Positions 52,767-63,414 of a stretch of DNA of 64,000 nt are shown here, one piece after another. The notes under the pieces were generated by a model. The model was not told where the DNA came from. It ran no database searches and worked only from the letters and a program-made list of their open reading frames with translations. Made by a program: the position numbers and the translations under genes. The stretch is from an uncultured Flavobacteriales bacterium (GTDB lineage: Bacteria; Bacteroidota; Bacteroidia; Flavobacteriales; Crocinitomicaceae), in the NCBI GenBank assembly GCA_946479985.1, contig CAMLIF010000003.1, positions 1-64,000 on the forward strand. The letters run 5' to 3'. Every line of letters starts with the position of its first letter. Within the stretch, counting starts at the first letter, position 1.

Positions 52767-53177
52767 TTATCTTTTTTCAGCTTTATAAATATAGCCGTTT
52801 GAATCTTCCATCCATAATTCTTTATTCGTCAAGCGAAGAATAGTTCTTTGATAAGTAGTTGTAATAGAACCATTGGTGAACGAGGCTGCGATACCTTCTT
52901 TGTCGTTACTAAATGCCCAAGTACCCGTGTATTCTATCCCGTTATCACTGATTTTGAATGTACCGTCTTTTTCAAAGGTAATATAAGCATCTTCATCTGT
53001 GTCTTGCTGAGATACGCTGCCATAGGTTACTGATTTGGTATCCCATTCTCCGGTCAAACGCATTTTTTTCGTCATCAATGATATTCCGGGACCTTCTTCA
53101 TATTTCCCGCAGGAAGAAACAGTTAACCCTGCCCCGGCAACTAATAGTGTAGCAATAGCTAAATTAAATTTTTTCAT
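52767..53177 (-). CDS. Lipocalin-like lipoprotein, 136 aa
   Basis: The lipoprotein signal MKKFNLAIATLLVAGAGLTV ends at SSC (Cys 23). The mature domain matches small Bacteroidota lipocalin-like proteins: RLTGEWDTKSVTYG, DAYITFEKDGTFKISDNG, EYTGTWAFSNDKEGIAASF and ILRLTNKELWMED. These are eight-stranded barrel lipoproteins of unknown ligand. A near-perfect promoter lies upstream and the hairpin above ends the transcript, so it is a single-gene unit. Confidence 0.78.
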   Translation of the reverse strand: MKKFNLAIATLLVAGAGLTVSSCGKYEEGPGISLMTKKMRLTGEWDTKSVTYGSVSQQDTDEDAYITFEKDGTFKISDNGIEYTGTWAFSNDKEGIAASFTNGSITTTYQRTILRLTNKELWMEDSNGYIYKAEKR

Positions 53178-53197
53178 AAAACCGATTAATGTTAAAG

Positions 53198-53205
53198 CAA
53201 ATATA
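53198..53205 (-). promoter_or_regulatory. Promoter -7 element of the lipocalin-like gene
   Basis: TATATTTG on the minus strand, a perfect TAnnTTTG match, ends 20 bp before the ATG at 53177. Confidence 0.6.
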
Positions 53206-53324
53206 GGTAGGAATGTTAAAATTCCTAATCCGAATTTTGTTGATGAAAGATACGATAAACTATCCTTGATTTGAAAACAAGCTGAAAAAAAACGATGATG
53301 AAGACGTTTATGTACGGAGTTTCT

Positions 53325-54284
53325 TTAGTGTTCCCGTTGGATCAGAAATGCAGCCAGATCAAAGAGTGGCTGTTTAAGCGATTCGCTTAGGTTCAGGTTG
53401 TTCATTTGAGAAAGGGCCAGATTGTAATAAGCATTTTGTTTCTGTTCAACAATACTTTTGATGTTCAATTCAAGAAAAAGTTCTTTTGCAAAATCAATTT
53501 TGGCCTGATTCGGCGACATTTGCAAAAGCTGCTGTACTCTGTTGTCATTTGTTTTTAGCGCTTCTATAAGCAGCAATGTTTTTTTATTGCTCAGAATGTC
53601 TCCACCAACCTGTTTTCCGAATTTTTCCGGGTCGGCGGCATAAAGATCCAGAATATCGTCCTGAATTTGAAATGCTATCCCGAGGTTTACTCCGTAATCA
53701 TATAGAAGTTTACATTGTTCAGGGTTTTGCCGGCCAAGAATAGCCCCGAATTCCAACGCGCATCCAAGTAAAACCGAAGTTTTCAACCGGATCATTTCGA
53801 TGTATTCTGTTTCTGAAACAAAATCTCTCGTTTCAAAATCCATATCCATTTGTTGCCCTTCACAAACTTCAATAGCCGTTTCATTAAACCTTCGCAGAAG
53901 CTTTGAAAGTCTTTCGTCAGAGTATCGTGTTAATTGCTGGTATGCTTCAACAAACAGCACATCACCGGAAAGAATTGCTATGTTCGGATTCCATTTTTCA
54001 TGAACTGCTGCTTTCCCGCGTCTCGTAGGAGCATCGTCCATAATGTCATCATGGATCAACGAGAAATTATGAAAGAGTTCAATACATAATGCGGCGTGAA
54101 TACTTTCTTCTTTTTGAATTCCGAATAACTGTCCTGATATAAGTGTGAGAACGGGGCGCATCCGTTTTCCGCCAAGTGTTGTAAAATATCTTAACGGATC
54201 ATATAGATTTGCAGGTTCAGCAGGAAATGAATGATTCTCAATTTTACTTTCTACAAAAGAAATTAACTCCTGAAGCTGCTTCAT
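53325..54284 (-). CDS. Polyprenyl (trans-isoprenyl diphosphate) synthetase
   Basis: A 319-residue enzyme that condenses IPP onto allylic diphosphates. It has [16 protein letters not shown], the first Asp-rich motif [16 protein letters not shown] and the second [11 protein letters not shown], plus [10 protein letters not shown]. Residues before the first motif that set chain length ([10 protein letters not shown]) are not decisive between farnesyl, geranylgeranyl and longer products. It is last in an operon with an RND exporter and rmlA, overlapping rmlA by 4 bp. It may feed carotenoid, quinone or undecaprenyl synthesis. Confidence 0.92.
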   Translation of the reverse strand: MKQLQELISFVESKIENHSFPAEPANLYDPLRYFTTLGGKRMRPVLTLISGQLFGIQKEESIHAALCIELFHNFSLIHDDIMDDAPTRRGKAAVHEKWNPNIAILSGDVLFVEAYQQLTRYSDERLSKLLRRFNETAIEVCEGQQMDMDFETRDFVSETEYIEMIRLKTSVLLGCALEFGAILGRQNPEQCKLLYDYGVNLGIAFQIQDDILDLYAADPEKFGKQVGGDILSNKKTLLLIEALKTNDNRVQQLLQMSPNQAKIDFAKELFLELNIKSIVEQKQNAYYNLALSQMNNLNLSESLKQPLFDLAAFLIQREH

Positions 54285-55147
54285 GATTTTTTTACTATAT
54301 CAAGCAGGTAAGAACCGTAACCACTTTTCACAAGTGGCGTTGCAAGACCTGTAAGCTGTTCTGCAGATATAAATCCGCTGCGGAAAGCAACTTCTTCAAT
54401 ACAGCCGATTTTTAAGCCTTGTCGTTCTTCTATTACCTGAACAAATTGTCCGGCTTGCATCAATGAAGCAAAAGTCCCGGTGTCTAGCCATGCAGTTCCT
54501 CGGCTTAGAATAGCCACTTTTAATTTGCCTTGCTTTAAATATTCGGCATTCACATCAGTGATTTCGTATTCTCCGCGAGCTGAAGGTTTCAGTTGCTTGG
54601 CAATCTCAACCACAGAGTTATCATAGAAATACAATCCGGGGACCGCGTAATTTGATTTTGGCTGAACTGGTTTTTCCTCTATGGAAATAGCTTTCATTTC
54701 CGAATCAAACGCAACTACTCCGTATCTTTCCGGATCGCTTACGTGGTATGCATAAACAACGCCTCCGTCGGGATTGCTGTTCTCTTTCAGCAGATCATCC
54801 ATTCCAACTCCGTAGAAGATGTTATCTCCCAAAATGAGGGCAACAGAATCCGAACCAATAAATTTTTCTCCTATTACAAATGCCTGGGCTAATCCGTTTG
54901 GCACTTCCTGAACTTCATAACTGAAACTACATCCGAGCTGACTACCGTCTCCCAATAATTTCTTGAATTGAGGAAGATCATGAGGCGTAGAAATGATCAG
55001 AATCTCTTTAATACCGGCTGTCATCAGCAGCGACAAAGGATAATAGATCATCGGTTTGTCATAAATTGGCATCATTTGTTTACTCACCGCAAGTGTAAGC
55101 GGATGCAAGCGAGTGCCGGAACCACCGGCTAAAATTATTCCTTTCAT
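54281..55147 (-). CDS. rmlA: Glucose-1-phosphate thymidylyltransferase RmlA
   Basis: A 288-residue nucleotidyltransferase that makes dTDP-glucose, the first step to dTDP-rhamnose. Motifs are [76 protein letters not shown] and [15 protein letters not shown]. The length is typical. The other rml genes are not present here, so the operon is not a dedicated rhamnose cluster. It overlaps its neighbours by 4 bp on both sides. Confidence 0.94.
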   Translation of the reverse strand: MKGIILAGGSGTRLHPLTLAVSKQMMPIYDKPMIYYPLSLLMTAGIKEILIISTPHDLPQFKKLLGDGSQLGCSFSYEVQEVPNGLAQAFVIGEKFIGSDSVALILGDNIFYGVGMDDLLKENSNPDGGVVYAYHVSDPERYGVVAFDSEMKAISIEEKPVQPKSNYAVPGLYFYDNSVVEIAKQLKPSARGEYEITDVNAEYLKQGKLKVAILSRGTAWLDTGTFASLMQAGQFVQVIEERQGLKIGCIEEVAFRSGFISAEQLTGLATPLVKSGYGSYLLDIVKKS

Positions 55148-57831
55148 GGTTTCTTTTCTTCGTCAGGAGTATTTTCGTCGTTGAAAGGATCTTCAGCTGA
55201 TTCATCTTCTCCGATCCGGTCTTCAACTGTTAACAAATCCCAATCGGTATCATCCTCATCTTCGTACAGTTCAATAACTGGTTCTTCGAATGATTTTGTT
55301 GTTAGTTTCCGTTCGTAGCTTAATAACAAACATGGAAGTAAGATCAGGTTTGTAAACAATGCAACGAAATAGGTGATCGCAGATAAATAACCTAAGGCTT
55401 GTGTTCCGCCAAAATCAGAGAATACAAATACAATGAACCCGAAGAATAAAATAACGGATGTGTAAATGATGCTTAAACCTGTTTCACGAATAGAAATGGC
55501 TACACATTCTTTCAGATCATGTTTTTTCGCTCTGATCTCATGACGGTAATGCGCCAGGAAGTGAATCGTATTGTCGACTGTGATTCCTAATGCAATAGAG
55601 AAAATCAATAAAGTTGATGGTTTCAAAGGAATTCCAAACCAGCCCATAATTCCGGCTGTAAACACCATTGGAATAAGGTTCGGAATCATGGAAACAACTA
55701 CCATTCGGAGCGAATAGAACAACACACACATCAATGCGGCAATTGAAATAACTGCAAATACAATTGACTGTAATAAACTGTTTACGAGGTATTGTGTTCC
55801 TTCGGATGCAACCACAGAAGTCCCTGTTAGCTCAACATCGTAATACGTTTTATTAATTGCCTTACGAAGTGTTTTTTTGAAATTCGGTTTCCCGATATAT
55901 GTTTTTACCAGTTCAGGGTCTGAGTCAAATTTCAACTGCTGATCAGCTGATCCTTTTGAAAGTAACTCGGTTAATGAAATATTGACTGAGTTGTAGTTGT
56001 CAATAATTGAATCGGCGAATGATCGTTTTCCTTTTTCAAACCCGGTATACAATCGTTCGAGGTTCGGTTTGTCAGGATTCATGATGGAATCGATCTTCTT
56101 TTTCACCATTCCAACTTCATCTGATACTTCGTATGAACCGATATCTTTCATTTGAGTTCTGATACGAATAATACAATGCGCCGTATCTACCAATTCATTC
56201 AGTGAAAATACCGGATTTGAATTTGACATAGAGAAATTGTCGAAATATTCTTTCAACTGCAATTTGTCCCTGTTGCTGATAATCTCGTAACGTTCAGGAT
56301 CATTCCCGTAGTAGGACATGTTCACGACTTTGATGAAATCAACAATGGTCAGAGTTTTGGCAAACAATGAATCTTGAGCAAACATGTTCTGAACTTCTTC
56401 AACGCTGTTCAGCGTGTTTTTAGAGAATAATCTCCCCGGCTCTTTGTAGTGGATCATCACTTCAAAAGGAACAGCTCCTCCAAAGTTCGATTCCATAAAT
56501 TGAACATCTTTTAGTATCGGATCGTTTTTCGGTAAATCGCCGGTTATATTCCCGGTTACTTTCATGAAATAAATTCCGGCACCGCTCAGCAATGTTACAA
56601 CAATGGTGATTGTATATACGATCGGTCTGTGATTCGTTGTAATTCGCACCAATTTTTCCAGCAAAGCCGTCGATTGCTTACGGTCTAAGTGCTTCAGATG
56701 TCTTTCCGGCGGATTTTTAGAGAACGATGCGAAAATTGGGATCAGTGCAATTGAGATCACGTAACAGAACATGATATTAATGGACGAGATTACCCCGAAC
56801 TCAAAGAATTTGTCTGAGTTTGTAAACAGGAATGTGATGAAACCGAAAGCCGTTGTAACATTGGTTAACCACATGGCAGTTCCTGTTTTACGGATTACGC
56901 GGTGAAGTGCCTTAGCCTTATTTCTGTGCGCGCGGTATTCCTGATGGTATTTGTTGTAGAGATAAATACAGTTCGGAATACCAATAACGATCATCAACGG
57001 CGGAATAAGTGCCATCATGATGGATACGTGGTAACCGAACATGGCAATAGTTCCCAAAGCCCACATAACTGTAATCATTACAACGAACATACAGATCATT
57101 GTAACTCTTAACGAACGGAAGAAGAAGAACATGATGAGCGCCGACACGAAAATTGACAGGGCGATAAAAATGTACATCTCACTTAGAATACGCTTTCCGA
57201 TGAGAACACGCATGTGAGGTAATCCGGCGAAATGAACTTTTCCGAATTCTTTTTCGTACGAACGGGCCAGGTTTTCAATATCGATAACAACCTGTTGTTT
57301 TTCTTTGCTTAAGATAAAATCTTCTTCTACCGACACCATCATAATGCTGACTCCGGTAGAATCATTGTAAAGGATTTTATTGAAAAGCGGATTATTACGA
57401 ATCTCTTTTTTGATCGAATCGATAGACTTTTCTTTGTAAGTTTTATCTACGAAAATTGGTTTTGCAATAAACGTGTTGTTGGTAGTGTCGTTTATCAAAG
57501 TCACCAGTTTTGCTTCTGAAATAACCGACTCAACTCCTTTCATCTGAAGGATTTTCTCACCCAATTCTTTCCACGCCTTGAATTTCCGGGGACTGTGCAA
57601 ATGTTTGTCCTGAATAGCAATAACCAGGGCCGAACCATCTTCCCCGAAATATTCTTTGAATTTCAAATAAGTGGTTTGTGTTTCCGTATCTTTTGGAAGC
57701 ATGTTTCCATACTTGTTCTCAATCTTTAAACCGGTTGCAGCGTAGTACCCGAAAAGTACAGTCAGCAATGAAAAAACACCGAGAATTAAAAAACGATTAC
57801 GGAGAACAATGTTTGCGAGTTTATTCCACAT
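55144..57831 (-). CDS. RND-superfamily (MMPL-type) exporter
   Basis: A 895-residue inner-membrane transporter with the RND duplication: helix 1 (about 15-32), a periplasmic loop (about 35-215), a five- or six-helix bundle (215-385), helix 7 (about 400-420), a second loop (425-690) and another bundle (695-830). It contains [20 protein letters not shown] and a C-terminal sterol-sensing-like [20 protein letters not shown]. The cytosolic tail is acidic ([27 protein letters not shown]). Family members export lipids or hopanoids. It heads the operon with rmlA and the prenyl synthetase, so a lipid-linked substrate is plausible (inference). Confidence 0.9.
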   Translation of the reverse strand: MWNKLANIVLRNRFLILGVFSLLTVLFGYYAATGLKIENKYGNMLPKDTETQTTYLKFKEYFGEDGSALVIAIQDKHLHSPRKFKAWKELGEKILQMKGVESVISEAKLVTLINDTTNNTFIAKPIFVDKTYKEKSIDSIKKEIRNNPLFNKILYNDSTGVSIMMVSVEEDFILSKEKQQVVIDIENLARSYEKEFGKVHFAGLPHMRVLIGKRILSEMYIFIALSIFVSALIMFFFFRSLRVTMICMFVVMITVMWALGTIAMFGYHVSIMMALIPPLMIVIGIPNCIYLYNKYHQEYRAHRNKAKALHRVIRKTGTAMWLTNVTTAFGFITFLFTNSDKFFEFGVISSINIMFCYVISIALIPIFASFSKNPPERHLKHLDRKQSTALLEKLVRITTNHRPIVYTITIVVTLLSGAGIYFMKVTGNITGDLPKNDPILKDVQFMESNFGGAVPFEVMIHYKEPGRLFSKNTLNSVEEVQNMFAQDSLFAKTLTIVDFIKVVNMSYYGNDPERYEIISNRDKLQLKEYFDNFSMSNSNPVFSLNELVDTAHCIIRIRTQMKDIGSYEVSDEVGMVKKKIDSIMNPDKPNLERLYTGFEKGKRSFADSIIDNYNSVNISLTELLSKGSADQQLKFDSDPELVKTYIGKPNFKKTLRKAINKTYYDVELTGTSVVASEGTQYLVNSLLQSIVFAVISIAALMCVLFYSLRMVVVSMIPNLIPMVFTAGIMGWFGIPLKPSTLLIFSIALGITVDNTIHFLAHYRHEIRAKKHDLKECVAISIRETGLSIIYTSVILFFGFIVFVFSDFGGTQALGYLSAITYFVALFTNLILLPCLLLSYERKLTTKSFEEPVIELYEDEDDTDWDLLTVEDRIGEDESAEDPFNDENTPDEEKKP

Positions 57832-57881
57832 GAATGTTATGAATTTACTACAAAATTAATAGAATATTACACTTTTTCGGG

Positions 57882-59909
57882 CTACTTCAGATAGGTATCA
57901 AGCCAATTGAAGTATTCCCGGTACCACAATACTCCGTTCTGCGGTTTGGTAATCCAGTGTCCTTCTTCCGGGAAATAAAGGTATTTACTCGGAATGTTTT
58001 TTGTCTGCAACACTTGGTATGCCTGCATTCCCTCTGTTTCCGGAACACGGAAATCTTTACCGCCATGAATTACAAGCATTGGAGTGTTCCATTTGTCGAC
58101 CATGTTGTGCGGACTGTTCTTCGCGTACAGTTCTTTGTTCTCAGGCAGCCAGTAGGGCCCACCTATGTCATGGTTCGCAAAAAACAATTCTTCGGTAGTT
58201 CCGGTCCAGCTCTCCAGGTTGAAAAGCCCGCAATGTGAAACAAATGTTTTGAATCGATTGTTATGAATTCCAGCTAAATAGTAAACAGAATAGCCACCGT
58301 ACGACGCTCCTACAGCGCCTAGTTTGTCTTTATTGATCTGCGGAATCTGAGCAACAGAACTGTCAATTGCAACTAAATAATCGTTCATTGCCTGCCCACC
58401 CCAGTCTTTGGAAATTGCTGCGTTCCATTCTTCCCCAAAGCCGGGTAATCCGCGTCGGTTCGGAGCCACAATAATGTATCCGTGCGAAGCCATTATTCTG
58501 AAATTCCAGCGATAACTGAAAAATTGGGAAACGGCACTTTGCGGTCCGCCCTGGCAGTATAATAAAGTAGGGTACTTTTCACTTTCTTTAACATTTGGAG
58601 GCATAATTACCCATGTCAAAAGCTGTTTTCCATCGGTTGTGGTGTACCATTTTTCCCGGACAGTCGGAACGGGGAAATTTTTCAGAATGTCTTCATTGAT
58701 TTTCGTGATTTGCTCCAATTTAGAGGTCTTGTTTGTAAACATCCAGATATCCGTTGGATCTATCATTGATTGACGTTCCAGAATTAGTCGTTCTTTCAAT
58801 GGAACAACATTGGTATAATCGCAAACTTCTTTCGTTAGCTGAGTAATTTTTCCAGCCAGAACATCCACCTGGAAAACCATTTTGGTTCCTTCCACTGCAG
58901 CTGTAATGAATATAATGTCTTTGGTTGGATGCCAAACGGCGCTTTCTACACTTAAATCCCAGTTCAAAGTCAGTTCTTTTTCAACGCGGGAAGCCAGATC
59001 AATAATGCGCAGTTTGTTCTTGTCCGACTCATTTCCATCTTCGTCCATGCTTAGCCACGCCATTGTTTTTCCGGACGAATTGATCATAGGACTGGTGTCA
59101 TAACCTTTGTGAGCAGAAGTCAAAGTAGTTGTTATATTATCGATTGTGCGGTAAGCATATATTTCTGCGTTTGTTGATGTCGCAAACGCTTTTCCTGCCA
59201 TTTTCTTCGTGCTGTAATAAAGAACCTGCCCGTCTTTGCTCCAGCAAACCGATTCAATTCCACCGAAAGGACCCGTAACGGAAGGAAAATTCTCCCCCAG
59301 CATAACATCTCTTTTCTTTACGAATTCGCCGTTTTTTTTCTCGTACCAGAACAGGTGTGGAGCATTCGTTCCGGTCCATTTGTTCCAGTGACGGTACATC
59401 AGGTCTTCTTCCACTCTTGCATTGGCCAAAGGAAGATCCGGGTATTTGTCGTGAATATCTGTTCTGATCTTTACTGATTCCAGCGTGGCAAAACGCGTTC
59501 CGTCCGGAGATATCGTAATTCCATCTATTGCTAAATCACCGAAGTTGAAAAGGATACTTTCGTTTCCGGCAACGGGATCAAAACTGGAAAGTACAGTATT
59601 AGCTCCCTCTTCTTCCAGGAAAGTAAGCTGGTTTTGGGCGTTCCAGCTTAGATTGTATGCCGAAGCATTTAGGATTTCTTTGGTAACACGGGAATTCAGA
59701 TCCATCAAATACGTGCTTGTTGTTCCATTGTTTTTAGAAACATCGTAAGCTGCAGCCTGGTATACCAGCCATTTTTCATTTGGTGAAACAACCGTTCCGC
59801 TGATGCGTTTTAACTTCCAGAGTGTTTCAATATCGAATACCGTATTTTGAGCAATCGAATTCAAACTGATGAACAATACACAAAGCGCAAGGAATCTCGA
59901 ATTTTTCAT
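57882..59909 (-). CDS. Exported S9-family peptidase (prolyl oligopeptidase/DPP IV type)
   Basis: A 675-residue serine peptidase. The ATG at 59909 gives signal peptide MKNSRFLALCVLFISLNSIA; an upstream ATG at 60014 would overlap the divergent gene. Residues about 25-400 form a WD40-like beta-propeller. The C-terminal alpha/beta hydrolase domain has the nucleophile in GAVGASYGGYSVYYLAG, the Asp in VIHGGKDFRVPETEG and the His in FPEEGHWI. Such enzymes cleave peptides after Pro or Ala in the periplasm. It is monocistronic and divergent from the Cys-motif genes, sharing a 103-bp promoter region. Confidence 0.92.
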   Translation of the reverse strand: MKNSRFLALCVLFISLNSIAQNTVFDIETLWKLKRISGTVVSPNEKWLVYQAAAYDVSKNNGTTSTYLMDLNSRVTKEILNASAYNLSWNAQNQLTFLEEEGANTVLSSFDPVAGNESILFNFGDLAIDGITISPDGTRFATLESVKIRTDIHDKYPDLPLANARVEEDLMYRHWNKWTGTNAPHLFWYEKKNGEFVKKRDVMLGENFPSVTGPFGGIESVCWSKDGQVLYYSTKKMAGKAFATSTNAEIYAYRTIDNITTTLTSAHKGYDTSPMINSSGKTMAWLSMDEDGNESDKNKLRIIDLASRVEKELTLNWDLSVESAVWHPTKDIIFITAAVEGTKMVFQVDVLAGKITQLTKEVCDYTNVVPLKERLILERQSMIDPTDIWMFTNKTSKLEQITKINEDILKNFPVPTVREKWYTTTDGKQLLTWVIMPPNVKESEKYPTLLYCQGGPQSAVSQFFSYRWNFRIMASHGYIIVAPNRRGLPGFGEEWNAAISKDWGGQAMNDYLVAIDSSVAQIPQINKDKLGAVGASYGGYSVYYLAGIHNNRFKTFVSHCGLFNLESWTGTTEELFFANHDIGGPYWLPENKELYAKNSPHNMVDKWNTPMLVIHGGKDFRVPETEGMQAYQVLQTKNIPSKYLYFPEEGHWITKPQNGVLWYREYFNWLDTYLK

Positions 59910-60012
59910 AGATTTATTTTCAGTGTTCCAAAAATACGGTAAATTGGGCATTAAGTTACCAGGGTGAACCATCACCAAAGTTGGTTGTATTGAAAACCAG
60001 AAATGCTGAACC

Positions 60013-60744
60013 ATGAAAAATAAATCGCTTAAAGTTGTTATTGCTGATCCGTGCCATGAAAATTGGGATTCGATGTCGCCTACGGATCAAGGTCGTTTTT
60101 GTTCTTCCTGTTCCAGGCCTGTAATGGATTTTAGCGGCATGAGTGATTTACGTTTGACTGAAATTCTTCAAGAGAATAAAGGTCAGCACATGTGCGGAAG
60201 ATTCACAGAAGGACAGTTGAACCGAAGTTTGATGAATGCTATTCCCGAACAGCGTTCAAATCATTTGAGAGCGGTTCTATTGGGCGCAACACTTACAAGT
60301 ATTTTTGGTTTGGAAAGCTGTAAAAGCGACAAAGCCGTAGTTGGAAAAATGTTTGTTATTGAGGCGCCGGTTCAGCATAAAAGAACCCTGGCTGAAGATC
60401 ATTATATAACCGAACAGTCCTCTTTTCTCTCAAAGAGCAAGGAAGCTTTGAAAATTAACGGAATGGTAACCGATGCAGATTCAGGTTTAGGAATCTCAGA
60501 TTCCGAAATAGAATTGTACTCATCAACAGGTATTCCGGTGACAACTGTAAAAGCCAAACGGAGCGGGGCTTTTAAAATAGATTGCGGAACTGAAAAAGAT
60601 GGAGCCTATTTGATGGTATCGTCTCCCGGCTACATGAATTACATCGTTTACTTAAGGGATATTTCGGTTAAAGACAATTTTGTTATTGCTCTAACCAGAG
60701 GAGAACGAATGATGAAAGGTGAAGTAATGGTGATTGAGAATTAA
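60013..60744 (+). CDS. Cys-motif membrane protein with carboxypeptidase-like domain, copy 1
   Basis: A 243-residue protein of a Bacteroidota family without known function. The N-terminal cytosolic domain (1-75) has IADPCHENWDSMSPTDQGRF, CSSC, DFSGMSDL and MCGRFTEGQL, giving four conserved cysteines (C, CxxC, C) that could bind metal or act as a redox pair. One membrane helix follows (about 88-108; LLGATLTSIFGLESC). The periplasmic part (about 150-230) is carboxypeptidase-regulatory-like (INGMVTDADSGLGISDSEIE). A paralogue follows after 10 bp. It is divergent from the S9 peptidase gene. Confidence 0.72.
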   Translation: MKNKSLKVVIADPCHENWDSMSPTDQGRFCSSCSRPVMDFSGMSDLRLTEILQENKGQHMCGRFTEGQLNRSLMNAIPEQRSNHLRAVLLGATLTSIFGLESCKSDKAVVGKMFVIEAPVQHKRTLAEDHYITEQSSFLSKSKEALKINGMVTDADSGLGISDSEIELYSSTGIPVTTVKAKRSGAFKIDCGTEKDGAYLMVSSPGYMNYIVYLRDISVKDNFVIALTRGERMMKGEVMVIEN

Positions 60745-60754
60745 AGAAGCAATG

Positions 60755-61516
60755 ATGAAAAACAGATCTGTAAAATTAAGTATAGCTGATCCATGCAAAG
60801 AAGATTGGGACGGAATGTCGCCCTCTGAGAAAGGAAGATTTTGCAACTCTTGCGAAAAGCAGGTGGTTGACCTTTCGCGCATGACCGATTTAGAGATCAT
60901 TCAATTGATCGACGACAATCCTGGCGTGAAAATGTGCGGAAATGCAAAGCCATCGCAATTGGGCCGACCAATTCAGTACAATATGCAGGTTGTTTCGCCA
61001 ATATTGTATTCCAATTTCAGTTTACGGGCAATTTTGCTTGGCGCATCGTTGAGTGCCTTACTTGGTTTGGAAAGCTGTTCAACTTCAAACACCGTTACAG
61101 GAGAATTTACAGCAAACGAACGGCCCGTTGAAATGCTACGTGGAGATGTTGCTATGATCTACGATCACAAAGACGAACATTTGATTTCAGGTGTGGTTTA
61201 TAAGAACGATAGTACAACTTTGACTAATTCAAAGATCACGCTATTCGATTTTAAAGGAGAAGAAGTTGGTAAAACCTTTTCGTTGACAGACGGATCATTT
61301 AGACTGGATTTGAACTGGGACAAACAACCGTCATATTTTACCGTTCAATTGGAAGGATACAATCAGATGACTTATTACCTCGATCAGGTTGAAGTACTGC
61401 AAGAAATGAAGATCATGCTTCCGGTTCAGGAGCCAAAGATCATGGGAAAGGTTATGGTATCGCCGCAAGAGATTCAATCAGTTGAAGGAAAACCGGAGAA
61501 ACGACGAAAAAATTGA
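60755..61516 (+). CDS. Cys-motif membrane protein with carboxypeptidase-like domain, copy 2
   Basis: A 253-residue paralogue of the preceding protein. The ATG at 60755 gives MKNRSVKLSIADPCKEDWDG, aligned with the first copy; ATG 60752 is adjacent. It keeps SPSEKGRFCNSCEKQVVDLS, MTDLEIIQLI and MCGNAKPSQLG, the helix LRAILLGASLSALLGLESC and a C-terminal beta domain (ISGVVYKNDSTTLTNSKITL). Conservation of all Cys positions and the helix against divergence of the periplasmic tail suggests that the cytosolic domain holds the shared function, with tails binding different partners (inference). Confidence 0.72.
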   Translation: MKNRSVKLSIADPCKEDWDGMSPSEKGRFCNSCEKQVVDLSRMTDLEIIQLIDDNPGVKMCGNAKPSQLGRPIQYNMQVVSPILYSNFSLRAILLGASLSALLGLESCSTSNTVTGEFTANERPVEMLRGDVAMIYDHKDEHLISGVVYKNDSTTLTNSKITLFDFKGEEVGKTFSLTDGSFRLDLNWDKQPSYFTVQLEGYNQMTYYLDQVEVLQEMKIMLPVQEPKIMGKVMVSPQEIQSVEGKPEKRRKN

Positions 61517-61519
61517 TGA

Positions 61520-61553
61520 AAAAAAAGAAGAACATGGTTGTTCTCCCTTTTTC
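61520..61553. terminator. Convergent terminator between the Cys-motif pair and glmS
   Basis: AGAACA and TGTTCT form a 6-bp stem with a short loop, flanked by an A-rich run on one side and CCCTTTTT on the other, so it can work in both directions. Confidence 0.6.
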
Positions 61554-61568
61554 ATGAATATATAAAAA

Positions 61569-63413
61569 TTACTCCACCGTAACCGATTTCGCTAAATTTC
61601 TTGGTTGATCAACGTTACAGCCTCTCATTACCGCAATATGGTAACTCAATAATTGTAACGGAATTGTTGCCAACAAAGGAACTAAATGTTCGTCTGTATC
61701 CGGAATCTCGATTACATGATCTGCCATTGCTCTTACTTCCGTATCGCCTTCAGTTACAATTGCAATGATCTTTCCTTTACGTGCTTTTACTTCCTGGATG
61801 TTACTTACAACTTTCTCGTAAGACGTTCCTTTCGTTGCAATCACGAAAACCGGCATTTCCTCGTCAATCAAGGCAATTGGACCGTGCTTCATTTCTGCAG
61901 CGGGGTAACCCTCAGCGTGGATGTATGAAATTTCTTTCAGTTTCAAAGCGCCTTCCAAAGCAACGGGGAATGAACTTCCACGACCTAAATACAGCGCATT
62001 TGAGGCATCTTTATAAATTGCTGCGATTTTCTCAATATGATCATTGCTTTCCAACACCTTTTTCACTTTGTCAGGAATTGCCTCCAGTTCTGTGAGCATG
62101 GTATGGTATTTTGATTCGCTGATTGTTCCTTTTTTGTGCGCCAAACGAAGTGCCATCAATGTTAGAACAGTTACCTGAGCGGTAAATGCTTTTGTTGAAG
62201 CTACCCCGATTTCAGGTCCGGCGTGTGTGTATGAACCTGCATCTGTAACACGTGAGATAGATGAACCTACCACGTTACAAATTCCAAGTATGGTTGCACC
62301 TTTTTGTTTTGCCAACTCTAGAGCGGCAAGTGTATCAGCTGTTTCGCCTGATTGGGAAATAGCAATTACAATATCGTTTTCATTAATGATCGGATTTCTG
62401 TAACGGAATTCCGATGCGTATTCAACTTCCACATTGATTCGCGCCAGATCTTCGAACAAATATTCTCCAACCAAGCAAGCGTGCCAGGATGTTCCACAAG
62501 CAATCATTACGATGCGTTGTGCCTGAACCATTTTATTTTCAAATTCTTTGATTCCACCCAGTTTAACCCAACCTTCATCAGCATTTAAGCGACCACGGAA
62601 ACAATCCTGAATAGATCGGGGCTGTTCATGAATCTCTTTCAGCATGAAGTGTTCGTAGCCTCCTTTTTCAAGTGCTTCCAACTGAAGTTCCAATGCCTGA
62701 ACGTAAGGAGTTTTTTCCTGGTTGCGCAGATTTGTAATCTTCAATCCTTCATTGATATCCAGAACAGCAAGTTCTTCGTCTTCCAGATAAACAACCTGGT
62801 TGGTATATTCTATAATTGGAGTGGCATCTGAAGCGCAGAAGAATTCGTTGTCTTTTCCTAATCCAACTACTAACGGAGAACTTTTGCGAGCCGCTACTAA
62901 TTGATTCGGGTAATCCTGATGAATAACTACAATGGCGTATGCGCCAACAACATTCAATAAGGCAAGTCGAACGGCTTCAGCCAATTCAACCTGTTCATTT
63001 TTCATGATATCATCGATCAAATGAACCAATACTTCTGTATCAGTATCGCTTTTGAACTGGTAACCACGAGCTAGAAGTTCTTCTTTCAGCGAATTGTAAT
63101 TTTCGAAAATCCCATTGTGTATCAAGGCAATTTTACCATCATTCGAAAAATGAGGATGTGCATTTACATCATTCGGAGGACCGTGGGTAGCCCAACGTGT
63201 ATGCCCAATTCCCGAGTTCCCGGATAATACTGCGTTCGCAGTAAATTCTTCGAGGTTGGCAACCTTCCCCTGACGTTTAAAAATAGCCAATTTATTTCCT
63301 TGCAACAAAGCAATCCCGGCACTGTCGTAACCGCGATATTCTAATCGTTTTAATCCTTTAATTATGATTGGATAAGCCTGTTTAGGCCCGATATAAGCAA
63401 CAATTCCACACAT
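61569..63413 (-). CDS. glmS: Glutamine-fructose-6-phosphate aminotransferase (isomerizing) GlmS
   Basis: A 614-residue enzyme that makes glucosamine-6-phosphate for peptidoglycan and lipid A. The N-terminal glutaminase domain starts CGIVAYIGPKQA with the nucleophilic Cys 2, followed by RLEYRGYDSAGIAL and GHTRWATHGPPNDVNAHPH. Two SIS domains follow (about 290-420 and 460-590) with IACGTSWHACLVGEY, ISQSGETADTLAAL and RGSSFPVALEGALKLKE; the end is QPRNLAKSVTVE. No glmS ribozyme is expected in this phylum and none is seen. The DUF4270 gene ends just 1 bp upstream, so the two are cotranscribed. Confidence 0.96.
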   Translation of the reverse strand: MCGIVAYIGPKQAYPIIIKGLKRLEYRGYDSAGIALLQGNKLAIFKRQGKVANLEEFTANAVLSGNSGIGHTRWATHGPPNDVNAHPHFSNDGKIALIHNGIFENYNSLKEELLARGYQFKSDTDTEVLVHLIDDIMKNEQVELAEAVRLALLNVVGAYAIVVIHQDYPNQLVAARKSSPLVVGLGKDNEFFCASDATPIIEYTNQVVYLEDEELAVLDINEGLKITNLRNQEKTPYVQALELQLEALEKGGYEHFMLKEIHEQPRSIQDCFRGRLNADEGWVKLGGIKEFENKMVQAQRIVMIACGTSWHACLVGEYLFEDLARINVEVEYASEFRYRNPIINENDIVIAISQSGETADTLAALELAKQKGATILGICNVVGSSISRVTDAGSYTHAGPEIGVASTKAFTAQVTVLTLMALRLAHKKGTISESKYHTMLTELEAIPDKVKKVLESNDHIEKIAAIYKDASNALYLGRGSSFPVALEGALKLKEISYIHAEGYPAAEMKHGPIALIDEEMPVFVIATKGTSYEKVVSNIQEVKARKGKIIAIVTEGDTEVRAMADHVIEIPDTDEHLVPLLATIPLQLLSYHIAVMRGCNVDQPRNLAKSVTVE

Positions 63414-63414
63414 A

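Noticed and set aside
63414..63414. glmS ribozyme
   Set aside because: There is a single base between the DUF4270 stop and the glmS start, so no room for a ribozyme; the class is known from Firmicutes.
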